Origin: an uncultured Anaerofilum sp.
Lineage (GTDB): Bacteria > Bacillota > Clostridia > Oscillospirales > Ruminococcaceae
DNA length: 64,000 nucleotides
Assembly (NCBI GenBank): GCA_944385935.1
Contig: CALWZC010000003.1
Coordinates: 122,636 to 186,635, forward strand
Direction: 5' to 3'
Under the pieces are notes generated by a model. It was not told the origin of the DNA and made no database searches. It worked only from the letters and a program-made list of their open reading frames with translations. The position numbers and the translations under genes are program-made. Shown here one piece after another: positions 16,926 to 25,933 of the stretch (position 1 is its first letter; every line of letters starts with the position of its first letter).

Positions 16926-18149
16926 ATGAAATTGTATGATGAACTGGTGGCCCGTGGCTTGATTGCACAAGTAACCGACGAGCAAGAAATCAAAGACTTA
17001 ATCAACGAGGGAAAAGCAACATTCTACATTGGTTTTGACCCTACAGCAGATTCTTTGCATGTTGGTCACTTTATGGCACTCAATCTCATGCGCCGTATGC
17101 AGCGTGCTGGCAACCGCCCCATTGCACTGATTGGCGGCGGTACTGCGATGGTAGGTGACCCCTCCGGGCGCACCGATATGCGCAGCATGATGACCACCGA
17201 AACCATCGCCCACAACTGTGAATGCTTTAAAAAGCAGATGAGCAAATTTGTAGATTTTTCCGATGGCAAAGCCCTTATGGTCAACAATGCAGATTGGTTG
17301 ATGAAGCTGAATTATGTAGAGTTGCTCCGGGAGGTTGGTGCTTGTTTCTCAGTAAACAATATGCTCCGTGCAGAATGCTACAAGCAACGTATGGAAAAAG
17401 GCTTGTCATTCCTAGAGTTCAACTACATGATTATGCAGTCCTACGACTTCTATCACATGTTCCAGACCTTGGGCTGTAACCTCCAATGTGGTGGCGACGA
17501 CCAATGGTCAAATATGCTGGGTGGTACCGAATTGATTCGCCGCAAATTGGGCAAGGACGCCTATGCCTTTACCATTACCTTGTTGTTGACCAGCGAAGGC
17601 AAAAAAATGGGCAAAACCCAAAAAGGTGCTGTTTGGCTTGACCCCGAAAAGACCAGCCCATACGAGTTCTACCAGTACTGGCGAAATGTAGATGATGCTG
17701 ACACTCTCAAATGTCTGCGTATGCTGACCGATGTTTCTTTGGAAGAAATCGACGCCATGAAAGATTGGGAAGGCAGCCAGTTGAACCAAGCAAAAGAATT
17801 GTTGGCATTTGAGTTGACCAAACTGGTACACAGCGAGGAAGAAGCCCTAAGAGCACAAGAAACCGCAAGAAATCTATTTAGTGGCACTGTAGATGCTGCA
17901 AATATGCCCTCTACTACTCTATCCCCTGACCAACTGACCGATGGAAAAATTGGCTTACTCAGTTTGTTGGTTGCTACAAAACTGGCCTCCAGCAATGGTG
18001 AGGCTCGCCGATTGGTTTTGCCCGGCAGTGTTTCTGTTAATGGGGAAAAGGTAACCGACCCTGCCTTTACCATTACAACCGAAATGCTGAAAGAGGGCGT
18101 TGTATTGAAAAAGGGTAAAAAAGTTTATCACAAAGCAATTTTGGAGTAA
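16926..18149 (+). CDS. tyrS: Tyrosyl-tRNA synthetase
   Basis: TyrRS charges tRNA-Tyr. The 407-residue class I enzyme has the HVGH form of the HIGH motif in DSLHVGHFMALN, the tyrosine pocket (YDFYHMF, QCGGDDQWSNM) and KMGKT as the KMSKS motif. The C-terminal 65 residues are an S4 RNA-binding domain (SSNGEARRLVLPGSVSVNGEKV). The start at 16926 follows AAAGGAGG by nine bases. A T-box directly upstream regulates it. A G+C-rich hairpin (18167-18201) follows the gene. Confidence 0.97.
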   Translation: MKLYDELVARGLIAQVTDEQEIKDLINEGKATFYIGFDPTADSLHVGHFMALNLMRRMQRAGNRPIALIGGGTAMVGDPSGRTDMRSMMTTETIAHNCECFKKQMSKFVDFSDGKALMVNNADWLMKLNYVELLREVGACFSVNNMLRAECYKQRMEKGLSFLEFNYMIMQSYDFYHMFQTLGCNLQCGGDDQWSNMLGGTELIRRKLGKDAYAFTITLLLTSEGKKMGKTQKGAVWLDPEKTSPYEFYQYWRNVDDADTLKCLRMLTDVSLEEIDAMKDWEGSQLNQAKELLAFELTKLVHSEEEALRAQETARNLFSGTVDAANMPSTTLSPDQLTDGKIGLLSLLVATKLASSNGEARRLVLPGSVSVNGEKVTDPAFTITTEMLKEGVVLKKGKKVYHKAILE

Positions 18150-18166
18150 TTGCAAGTATCAATCAA

Positions 18167-18201
18167 GGGAGAGGATGGGAGCGATTGCCCCCTCCTTTCC
18201 C
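18167..18201 (+). terminator. Hairpin after tyrS
   Basis: GGGAGAGGATGGG pairs imperfectly with CCCCTCCTTTCCC around an AGCGATTGC loop. It is followed by ATTTAATAAG with little T tract, so termination would be partial. Confidence 0.45.
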
Positions 18202-18225
18202 ATTTAATAAGAAAGGAAATTATCT

Positions 18226-19335
18226 GTGAGCTATACATTTGTTGCCCCCTGTTACTTTGGAACCGAATCCACTGCTGCTTTTGAGGTGCGCCGACTGAAT
18301 GCCCAAAATGTGCAGGTTAGTGATGGCCGTATTCGGTTTGAGGGTGATGCAAGTTTGATTGCCTCCGCTAACATCAATTTGCGTTGTGCCGAGCGTGTTC
18401 TGCTGCTATTGGCAAGCTACAAGGCTGTAACATTTGATGAACTGTTTGATGGTGTTTACAATATTCCGTGGGAGGATTTGATTCCCGCCGATGCTGCATT
18501 CCCTGTGAAAGGTTCCTCCTTGTCCAGCACTCTATCCAGTGTGCCAGCTTGCCAGAGCATTGTAAAAAAGGCCATTGTGAAGCGTTTGATGAAGGGGCAC
18601 AAGGTACAAACCTTGCCAGAAACTGGAAGTCAATATCAGATACGAGTTGCACTGCGCAAGGATATGGCAGAAATCTTTTTAGATACCTCTGGGGATGGCT
18701 TGCACAAGCGTGGGTATAGACGGAATGCAAACGCTGCCCCCTTGAAAGAAACCTTAGCCGCTGCCATTGCCGACTTGGGAAGAATTCGCCATAATACCCA
18801 AATGTTTGACCCCTTCTGTGGCAGTGGTACTTTGGTCATCGAAGCCGCACAAAAGGCGTTGCACATGGCTCCCGGTTTACGCCGTCGATTTGCCGCAGAG
18901 AAATATGCCTTTGTGCCAGAACAGGCTTGGAGAGATGCCCGTTCTGAGGCTCTTTCTGCCATCCGAAGGGATATTGAATTTCGGGCAGTTGGCACTGACA
19001 TTGACCCTGCCGCCATTGCTTTGGCTGAGAAAAACGCTCGTTTGGCTGGAGTGGGCGAATACTGCCGCTTTGAGGTAGCAGATGTTCGTAATTTCGCGCC
19101 TCCCTCTGAGGCAGTTGTTCTGACCAATCCTCCCTATGGAGAGCGTTTGGGGGATTTATCTGAGGCCGCTACACTGGAAAAAGCACTTGGCAACCAGCTA
19201 AAAACACACCCTGTTTCCGGTGCCTACATTATAACTGCGGATGCCGGCTTTGAGCAAAACTTTGGCAAAAAAGCCAACCGCCGCCGGAAGCTGTATAATG
19301 GCATGATTCCTTGCCAGGTATATATGTACTACTAA
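18226..19335 (+). CDS. THUMP-domain class I SAM-dependent RNA methyltransferase
   Basis: The 369-residue product has an N-terminal ferredoxin-like/THUMP RNA-binding region (about residues 1-160) and a C-terminal Rossmann methyltransferase domain. The SAM motif is FDPFCGSGTLVIEAA, followed by GTDIDPAAIALAEKNA and the catalytic motif LTNPPYGERL typical of N-methylation of guanine. This is the RlmL/YpsC family, which usually methylates 23S rRNA (m2G), although tRNA targets exist in related proteins. The start is a GTG at 18226 behind AGAAAGGAAA; no ATG is better placed. It ends in a convergent terminator shared with the VWA operon. Confidence 0.9.
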   Translation: MSYTFVAPCYFGTESTAAFEVRRLNAQNVQVSDGRIRFEGDASLIASANINLRCAERVLLLLASYKAVTFDELFDGVYNIPWEDLIPADAAFPVKGSSLSSTLSSVPACQSIVKKAIVKRLMKGHKVQTLPETGSQYQIRVALRKDMAEIFLDTSGDGLHKRGYRRNANAAPLKETLAAAIADLGRIRHNTQMFDPFCGSGTLVIEAAQKALHMAPGLRRRFAAEKYAFVPEQAWRDARSEALSAIRRDIEFRAVGTDIDPAAIALAEKNARLAGVGEYCRFEVADVRNFAPPSEAVVLTNPPYGERLGDLSEAATLEKALGNQLKTHPVSGAYIITADAGFEQNFGKKANRRRKLYNGMIPCQVYMYY

Positions 19336-19343
19336 TTCATATC

Positions 19344-19402
19344 GAAAAAAGAGTGAATCTACTTCCCATTTTCGTGGGGGGCAGGTTCACTCTTTTTTTG
19401 CT
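19344..19402. terminator. Bidirectional terminator between the methyltransferase and VWA genes
   Basis: AAAAAAGAGTGAAtC and GGTTCACTCTTTTTTT form a long stem flanked by A and T runs, between two convergent genes. Confidence 0.85.
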
Positions 19403-19414
19403 ATACACAGAGAT

Positions 19415-20587
19415 TTATTTTTTATCTTTTTTCATCTGCTTTGCAAATTCTGTTAAATCCTGTTTCTTCAGGGCACGCTCTAAAAGCTCTGGTAGCTTGT
19501 CTGGTGCACAAGCAAAACAAGGAATGCCCATGGCGGAAATATGCTTTGCTGTAGTTTCATCGTAATAGGGGCGGCCTCCATCTGCCACAGCCAACAGCAC
19601 AATTACGGTAACGCCGCTTTCTTTCATTTCTTTTAGATGATTGAGCAATCCTCCACGGTTGCCACCTTCCATCAGGTCAGAAATAAGGAAAAACAATGTT
19701 TTTGTGGGAGATTCTACAAAGTTGCGACAATATGCCAATGACTTGGCAATATCTGTGCCGCCACCCATCTGAAAACCAAAAAGAAGGTCTACAGGGTCTT
19801 GGCAAAGGTCGGTTAAATCCATAATTTGGGTATCAAAGGCAACTACATGGGTGCTAACAGCTCCCATAGAAGCCAAAATACAAGCCATAATAGAAGAATA
19901 AATAATAGATTCTCCCATGGAACCACTTTGGTCAATGTCCAAAATTACATTCCAGCGATTCACTCGAGTAGAACGGTCGAAAAAATATACTCGTTCTGGA
20001 ATAATGGTTTTTAAGTCTTGGTTGTAATTGCGCAGATTGCGGGAAATGGTATATTTAAAGTCAATGGCAGAAGCAGCAGGCAAAGGAGAATGTGCACGCT
20101 TGTTTAGTGCAGCAACCACTGCCCGTTGGATTTGGCTTTCCATCTTTTTGTTGATTGCCTCTACAATTTTTTGGATAAACTTTCGGGCGGATTCTTTTGA
20201 CTTTTTGGGAATTTGGTCTTTTAACATCAACAAGGTGGATGCCATATTCAAATCCGGCTCCAGATTTTCCAAAAGTTCCGGTTCCAACAGCAACTGTTTT
20301 AATCCCTTGCGCTCAATAGCATCTTGCTGCACTACAGTTACCATTTCTGGGTCAAACAAACTGCGCAAATCTCCCAACCATTTGCTGATGTGGGGAGAGG
20401 AAGGCCCTCTGCCTGCTCCCCTACTGGAAAACTCTTGTTCTTCGCTTCCTCCATAGATAGCACCTAGAGCATTATCCATTAAAAATTCTTCGGGGGAAAG
20501 GCTCCCCATACCCATATCACAAAATTTGTCTTGGGTCTGTGCTCCCAAAATTAACCGCCATCGGGTCATTTGTTGGTTTTGCTCCAT
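19415..20587 (-). CDS. VWA-domain protein (YehP/CoxE-like)
   Basis: 390 residues. The N-terminal half is helical. The C-terminal half is a von Willebrand factor A domain with an intact metal-binding MIDAS site: DIDQSGSMGES (DxSxS), the Thr in QMGGGTDIAKSL and the Asp in LISDLMEGG. VWA proteins of this kind work with a MoxR-type ATPase, here encoded two genes upstream. The set VWA, DUF5682, MoxR ATPase and SWIM protein corresponds to E. coli yehP, yehM, yehL and yehQ, whose function is not established. It is cytoplasmic, with no signal peptide. GGGGGGAAGC precedes the ATG. It is the last gene of its operon, before the terminator. Confidence 0.88.
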   Translation of the reverse strand: MEQNQQMTRWRLILGAQTQDKFCDMGMGSLSPEEFLMDNALGAIYGGSEEQEFSSRGAGRGPSSPHISKWLGDLRSLFDPEMVTVVQQDAIERKGLKQLLLEPELLENLEPDLNMASTLLMLKDQIPKKSKESARKFIQKIVEAINKKMESQIQRAVVAALNKRAHSPLPAASAIDFKYTISRNLRNYNQDLKTIIPERVYFFDRSTRVNRWNVILDIDQSGSMGESIIYSSIMACILASMGAVSTHVVAFDTQIMDLTDLCQDPVDLLFGFQMGGGTDIAKSLAYCRNFVESPTKTLFFLISDLMEGGNRGGLLNHLKEMKESGVTVIVLLAVADGGRPYYDETTAKHISAMGIPCFACAPDKLPELLERALKKQDLTEFAKQMKKDKK

Positions 20588-20601
20588 ACAGCTTCCCCCC
20601 T

Positions 20602-22863
20602 TTAAATATCTCCAAAATCAAAATCATCCAGTCCGTCCAAAATCTCTTGTTCTGCTTCGGTAGTATCTCGCATCAGCAAATCCGCCATTTGTTGTGGATT
20701 TACTCCCCAAATTTCCCCTAGATTCTCGGCAATATCGCTCTTTTCGTTTGCAGAAAACTCTGCAAATGCACGGCGCAAAAACACCAATGCCCGTTTAAAG
20801 TCCTCATCGTCCAACTGCTGCAAATAGTCATCCAGTTGTTCCCATAGGGAAAGGCGCATAATCAAAGAATAACGGTTCTTTTGTGCCAATCCTTCAAACC
20901 ATCCTGCTCCCAAATCCGCAGGAACACCTTTGGACAATCTGCGGGCAACTTCGGTGGAGAGCAATTCCTCTCGTACCAGTCCACGCTCAATGAGAGTAGC
21001 CATAGCAAAGCCGGAACATTTTGTGTTTAAATCATCCCTATCTGAAATGGAAATTAGCAAATCAATCCAACGGCTTTCTTCCAAAAAGTCGTTGTCAAGC
21101 TGTACACGGTTCATCCGTTCGATACTTTCCATCACTCGCTTTGCAGCTTCATCGTCGCAGTTGCAAGCCTCCTCCATTGTCAGGCAGGCACGCAAAAATA
21201 GTTGTGATAGAAGTGGCTGAATGGCTTGGGAAGAAAAGCGGCGCAAATCTCCATAGCGCAAAATTTTAGAAAGCCGTTGTGCTGCTTTGGAAATTTCCTC
21301 TACTGCTGCGGTTTCTACCGAGAGGCTTTGTAATGCCTCTAGAGCATATTCTGCCGCTTGGGGCATTCCACACAGGAAGGCATCTTCAAACACTTGGGCA
21401 GCTTGTGCGATATCGCTGCTTTTATCTGCTTGTTCTTTTAGAGAAAAGGAGCAAGCAAGAGAAACAGTTTCTCCCAAAAGGGCAGCTTCTACCATTTCGA
21501 TTTCTGTTTCTGGAATCCAGCGCAGATTCCAAGCCTCTGCCCATGCTCCTTCGCTTCGGGTAGGCGTAGGAGTTGCAAAGCCAATGTTGAGCACCCGCAA
21601 ACGGTGCAAGAAAAAGGAACGGTTCAAATCCATCCATGCAGCTTTTTCGGATTTTACACGCAGCTTTTCCCGCAAATCCAAATCCAGCCGTTGCACTTCT
21701 GGAGTGCGGTATTTTTCTAGGTTCAACTCTTTTAATTGCCTATAAAAATCATCCTGTATAGAAGTACGACTGACTCCCTCTGGCAGTTGACCAATTTTTG
21801 TGCCAATCTCTACCTTTGCCACAGAAACAGAAATTTCTGATAGGTTACCATGGCCCATACAAGTGATTGCAGCATCCCGCAAATCCTGCAACACAGGATA
21901 CTTGCTATTTCTCATAAATGCCAGTGCATTTGCCAGCCGTGCTGCCTCAATAACCTCTGCGGAGGAGGTCATCTGCCCTAGCTTTCGCTGGGAGGCAGCC
22001 AATTCTGAAAGGTAGCGATAGCCTGCCTGCTGGATATTGCCTTCCTTGAGAGCATTCCAAAGCAACTCAAAATAGGCTGGTGCCTGATTTCCTGCACCAT
22101 ATCCCGAACGGGCGGACAACCGATAGTAGGAATAGGGCATCAGGGTGGCATTGGTTTCCACACGGGGGAGCATTTTTTCTTCTTGGTCAGTCATAGGGCT
22201 ATTTTGTTCCAGCCCTTCCACATGATAGGCACCACATACACAAAAGATTTTTTCTTTCCCCTCTTGCTGGGCTTGTTGAATACACCGTTTCATGTAAGCT
22301 TCTCGTACCAGATTTTCTGCTGTGCGAAAGGCTGGGTCGGTGGCACTTTGCCGCAGTTGTTTTCCAAACTCTGCAGCCGCCTCCAGATAGTTTCCCTCCA
22401 ACTGCTCAAATTTTCGCTCCCAAAATGTGTCGTGGGATTCTCCTAAAAGGGTTTCCAACTGCTGGTAGACTTCCTCGGTGGTTCTACCCTGTATTTCCTT
22501 TTGTGGCTGGTCTTGGTCTTGTTCTTCTTCTTTGCTTTGTCGGATGGCAAGCATTACGCTGGAGGGCAAATCCATAAAGCGACAAGGTACCTTGTGCTTA
22601 TTTGCCCATAAAATTGCTTGATACTCCGGCGAATATTCTGCAAAGGGGTAAAGCAAAGTATGGATGGGGGTTTGCTGGGTATAGGCGAGGATGGCGGCGG
22701 GCAATTTAGTTTGTGGATGACAAAACCAGTGCATCTGCTCTGTCAGGTCTGCGGGACCTTCAATCAATACAATGTCTGGCTGCACACGGTCTAATTCCTT
22801 GCGGACATAGTGCGCCGCCGCAGGAGAAAGGTGCCTTACACCAAAATAAACCGGACTTGCCAT
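20602..22863 (-). CDS. DUF5682 family protein (YehM-like)
   Basis: 753 residues with no signal peptide or membrane segment. The N-terminus (VYFGVRHLSPAAAHYVRKEL, then DIVLIEGPADLTEQ) is the DUF5682 signature, and IFCVCGAYHVEGL appears near residue 220. The fold of this N-terminal part is reminiscent of TraB/PrgY-like or ChaN-like proteins (GxRH, EGP and GxxH motifs), which is an inference. The rest is helical and rich in Leu, Ala and Glu. The gene starts one base after the MoxR ATPase stop and is translationally coupled to it. The family occurs in MoxR-VWA clusters; no reaction is known. Confidence 0.85.
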   Translation of the reverse strand: MASPVYFGVRHLSPAAAHYVRKELDRVQPDIVLIEGPADLTEQMHWFCHPQTKLPAAILAYTQQTPIHTLLYPFAEYSPEYQAILWANKHKVPCRFMDLPSSVMLAIRQSKEEEQDQDQPQKEIQGRTTEEVYQQLETLLGESHDTFWERKFEQLEGNYLEAAAEFGKQLRQSATDPAFRTAENLVREAYMKRCIQQAQQEGKEKIFCVCGAYHVEGLEQNSPMTDQEEKMLPRVETNATLMPYSYYRLSARSGYGAGNQAPAYFELLWNALKEGNIQQAGYRYLSELAASQRKLGQMTSSAEVIEAARLANALAFMRNSKYPVLQDLRDAAITCMGHGNLSEISVSVAKVEIGTKIGQLPEGVSRTSIQDDFYRQLKELNLEKYRTPEVQRLDLDLREKLRVKSEKAAWMDLNRSFFLHRLRVLNIGFATPTPTRSEGAWAEAWNLRWIPETEIEMVEAALLGETVSLACSFSLKEQADKSSDIAQAAQVFEDAFLCGMPQAAEYALEALQSLSVETAAVEEISKAAQRLSKILRYGDLRRFSSQAIQPLLSQLFLRACLTMEEACNCDDEAAKRVMESIERMNRVQLDNDFLEESRWIDLLISISDRDDLNTKCSGFAMATLIERGLVREELLSTEVARRLSKGVPADLGAGWFEGLAQKNRYSLIMRLSLWEQLDDYLQQLDDEDFKRALVFLRRAFAEFSANEKSDIAENLGEIWGVNPQQMADLLMRDTTEAEQEILDGLDDFDFGDI

Positions 22864-22864
22864 A

Positions 22865-23944
22865 TCAATTCAGCTCCTTGCAGGCACGATACAGGGGAAG
22901 CCATGCAGCACCCCGCTTTTTCATTACATTTTCCAGATATTCTTTCCAGCTTACACTGTCATTCTCTTCATCCTTTACAACGGCACCTTGCAATGCAGCC
23001 GCCAAGTCTGCCGGCTCAATTTCTCCGCTACCGAAACTGCCTGCCAATGCCATGGAGTTTGTCAACAGAGAAATTGCCTCCGCAGTGGAAAGCACACCAC
23101 TGGTGGTTTTTACCTTCTGCTTTTTATCCAATGTTGCTCCGGTGCGCAACTCTCGGAAAATAGTAACAACCTGCTCTACTACATCTTCCGATGGACACTG
23201 TGCGTACAAATCCAGACCAGCAGAAAGCTGTTTTACACGATTCTGAACAATTTCCATTTCTGTTTTCAGGTTTGCAGGGGCAGGCAAAACCACAATATTA
23301 AAACGACGCTTTAGGGCGGCAGACATATCATTTACGCCCTTATCACGGGTGTTGGCTGTGGCAATAACAGAAAATCCCTTTTGGGCTGGCACCTCTACTC
23401 CCAACTCTGGCACAGCAACTCGCTTTTCGGACAAAATAGAAATCAGAGCATCCTGTACCTCGCTGGCACAACGGGAAATTTCTTCCATACGGGCAATGCT
23501 TCCGCTTTCCATGGCTCGGTAGATGGGGCTTTTTACCATAGCTTCGGGGCAGGGGCCTTTTGCAATCAGCATGGCATAGTTCCAAGAATAGCGAATATGC
23601 TCCTCTGTGGTTCCAGCGGTACCCTGTACCACTTTGGTGGAATCGCCATTGATGGCAGCAGTTAAATGCTCACTTAGCCAAGATTTTGCGGTACCGGGCT
23701 CTCCAATAAGCAACAAAGCTCGGTCGGTAACCAATGTGGCAATACAAATTTCCACCAATCGACGGTTGCCCACATATTTGGGGGTAATGGTGGTGTCGCC
23801 TACCTTTCCACCACAAATGTATGTAAGTACAGATTTTGGCGACATCTTCCATCCTGTGGGGATAGGGTCTTTTTCGGCAGCGATAAGTGCCTCAATTTCT
23901 GCCTTAAATAGTTCCTCGGCTGGTAATCTTTGTACGGTTTGCAT
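22865..23944 (-). CDS. MoxR-type AAA+ ATPase (YehL-like)
   Basis: 359 residues of AAA+ ATPase fold. Walker A is LLIGEPGTAKSWLS. The segment ARMEEISRC stands at the Walker B position and is followed by VQDALISILSEK. Sensor 1 is VIATANTRDKG, and an arginine-rich stretch (AALKRRFNIVVLP) gives the arginine finger and RFD-like motif. This is the MoxR branch, whose members act as hexameric remodelling chaperones with VWA partners. The start at 23944 was chosen because GGGAGG lies nine bases upstream; an in-frame TTG is six bases earlier. It lies between a protein of unknown family and DUF5682. Confidence 0.9.
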   Translation of the reverse strand: MQTVQRLPAEELFKAEIEALIAAEKDPIPTGWKMSPKSVLTYICGGKVGDTTITPKYVGNRRLVEICIATLVTDRALLLIGEPGTAKSWLSEHLTAAINGDSTKVVQGTAGTTEEHIRYSWNYAMLIAKGPCPEAMVKSPIYRAMESGSIARMEEISRCASEVQDALISILSEKRVAVPELGVEVPAQKGFSVIATANTRDKGVNDMSAALKRRFNIVVLPAPANLKTEMEIVQNRVKQLSAGLDLYAQCPSEDVVEQVVTIFRELRTGATLDKKQKVKTTSGVLSTAEAISLLTNSMALAGSFGSGEIEPADLAAALQGAVVKDEENDSVSWKEYLENVMKKRGAAWLPLYRACKELN

Positions 23945-23959
23945 GTGCAATTTCCTCCC

Positions 23960-25873
23960 TTATACGTTTAAAAATCCTTCATTTATGAGATATTTACGCA
24001 ATTCTTTTGCTTTGTTTCTGTCTTGGTAAAATTCATTGTAAAATTTCAAAATATCTTGTGCCTCTGCACGGGTACTTTCCAGACCGGCAAATTCACAGTA
24101 AACACTTAAAGTAGAAGTCACATGATAGTGGGAAATGGAAGGCAAATGCCGACACATTGCCACCACTGTGCCCCGAAAATCCTTACAGCCACAGCGGTTC
24201 ATCATGCGCAAGCACTGCCATGTTTTTACAGATACATTCGTTCCTTCTGTCCATGGGGTGTCCATTGCCAACCTATGGAAATATGCCCCCACTGTTTGGA
24301 GCAATTCTTCCGGGCCATCTGGCATTAGAAGATAAAGTAAATCGCTTGCATCTCGTTGTATCATCCAATGGAACCAGCGCGAATCCAATGGTTCCTTAAA
24401 TTGTCTGGTGATACTTCCATAGTAATATCCCATGGGAGTAAGGGCTGACATTTTGGATAAAATTCTTATATGATAGCCCTGATAATGCAAAATGTCATCT
24501 TCAAGCCATGCTTCAAGTATTTTCGGTGTTGGGGGTTCTTTGTCATGCCACTTATCGTATACATAAGCAGCGGATTTTGTCAACAAATCGCTAATAAAAC
24601 AAGCCTCTGCAAGCAGGTCGGCGTGCTTTTGGGGAAGGTCATCCAAAAAGTCTACCATTTGTTGGGGACAGGAATATACCAATGTTTCGGAAATTACATG
24701 GCACAATATGTAAGCAATGCCGCCTTTTCCAAATACTCTTTCATGGTATTTTGTGTTTGTCAAAGAGTCTATATTGTCCAATATCCAGCAGTAAAACTTC
24801 AACATTTTTGCGGAGGTTTTGCCAACCACAGCATACATTCCATTGGGCAAGTAGCCTTCTTGGGAGGAGTCCTTTTTCTGTATGATATGGACACATTGTT
24901 TTTTTAAATGGTCTGCCAACATGTCCGAAATTTCATCCGATTGTGTATACTGGAGATATTGAACAGACATGGGATTTTTCTGAAACTCTTCTTGCCAAAA
25001 GTCAATCATACCAGCAAAAGTGTGGTTACCCAATACGCTGTATATTGCTCCTTTGTTTGCTTCTCGCTCTTTGTTGAGCAATTCCAACAGCAAGGGGATG
25101 TTGTCTTCACTGTACCCTAAACAGAGCATCAGTTGTTCCCGAACAGTCCTTCTAGCTGTTTTTAGTAAAGAGAGATACCAAGCATTTTCTTCTTCCTTTG
25201 CAATGGAACCAATCAAAGACAATTTTGTGGCCATGACTTTTTTACCCTGTGGGGCAAAATCTTTTTTCAGAAGTGCCACCAACTGCTTTTTATCCACATA
25301 GGGCAAAGAATACGGCTTGACCATGTTATAATCATTGGGGTCTTTCAGATATATCTGTTCCCCTGTTCCCAAACATTTTACTAAACGCCGGATTTCCTTT
25401 GCCATATCGGTATAGGAATTATCCAAATGGTCTACCAAAGCATGGATAATGCGATAGTCTGCCAGCACATGGGGACTGTATAGCATGGCGTTGGTCAATG
25501 TTTCCAACCGGTTGCCATAGCCAGTGGTATGCAAGGCTTGTAAAAGGGGTTGAATCTCACTATATTTTGCCTGTGTTACTGTATTTAAGTTTCCCTTATT
25601 ATCCAAAGGGGAAAATTCTCCTTCAATGCCGTAACCTGCTTGGGTGTAAAGCACTGCATCCACTAGTCCTAACAAATTGAGCAACAAAACACCTTGTTGT
25701 TCCTTTTCTGCTTGCAAAAGCTGCTGCAATCCAGTGTAAATTTTGCAAAAAACAGGATTTTTGTTTGCTAACTGCGCAAACAATTCCACAGTACGCTTTA
25801 GCCGAAAATCTTCTTGCAGCAATTGTGTTCCTGCAACTGTGCTATATACCAAACGCTCTTTTAATTCTGCCAA
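23960..25873 (-). CDS. Uncharacterised helical protein, paralogue 1
   Basis: 637 residues. I do not recognise a named domain. The sequence is soluble, Leu-rich and helical, with stretches such as LLKKDFAPQGKKVMATKLSLIGSIAKEEE that recall HEAT-like repeats. It is a clear tandem duplicate of the gene upstream at 25934-27865, colinear over the whole length with most residues identical. The position that is ATG in the paralogue is GCG here (25880-25882). The first usual start codon is a TTG three codons later, 19 bases from AAGGAGG, so initiation may be weak. It takes the place that the DUF4132 protein YehI has in the E. coli yeh cluster, but I see no WGR domain. Confidence 0.75.
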   Translation of the reverse strand: MAELKERLVYSTVAGTQLLQEDFRLKRTVELFAQLANKNPVFCKIYTGLQQLLQAEKEQQGVLLLNLLGLVDAVLYTQAGYGIEGEFSPLDNKGNLNTVTQAKYSEIQPLLQALHTTGYGNRLETLTNAMLYSPHVLADYRIIHALVDHLDNSYTDMAKEIRRLVKCLGTGEQIYLKDPNDYNMVKPYSLPYVDKKQLVALLKKDFAPQGKKVMATKLSLIGSIAKEEENAWYLSLLKTARRTVREQLMLCLGYSEDNIPLLLELLNKEREANKGAIYSVLGNHTFAGMIDFWQEEFQKNPMSVQYLQYTQSDEISDMLADHLKKQCVHIIQKKDSSQEGYLPNGMYAVVGKTSAKMLKFYCWILDNIDSLTNTKYHERVFGKGGIAYILCHVISETLVYSCPQQMVDFLDDLPQKHADLLAEACFISDLLTKSAAYVYDKWHDKEPPTPKILEAWLEDDILHYQGYHIRILSKMSALTPMGYYYGSITRQFKEPLDSRWFHWMIQRDASDLLYLLMPDGPEELLQTVGAYFHRLAMDTPWTEGTNVSVKTWQCLRMMNRCGCKDFRGTVVAMCRHLPSISHYHVTSTLSVYCEFAGLESTRAEAQDILKFYNEFYQDRNKAKELRKYLINEGFLNV

Positions 25874-25933
25874 TGGATTCGCCGTAGGAACACCTCCTTG
25901 TAATGGTATAAGGCAACTATGGATTTTGCTATC

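Noticed and set aside
18636..19127. 163-codon minus-strand frame in the THUMP methyltransferase gene
   Set aside because: It is antisense to a gene with complete SAM and NPPY motifs; the Ala/Ser/Arg-rich translation is a shadow.
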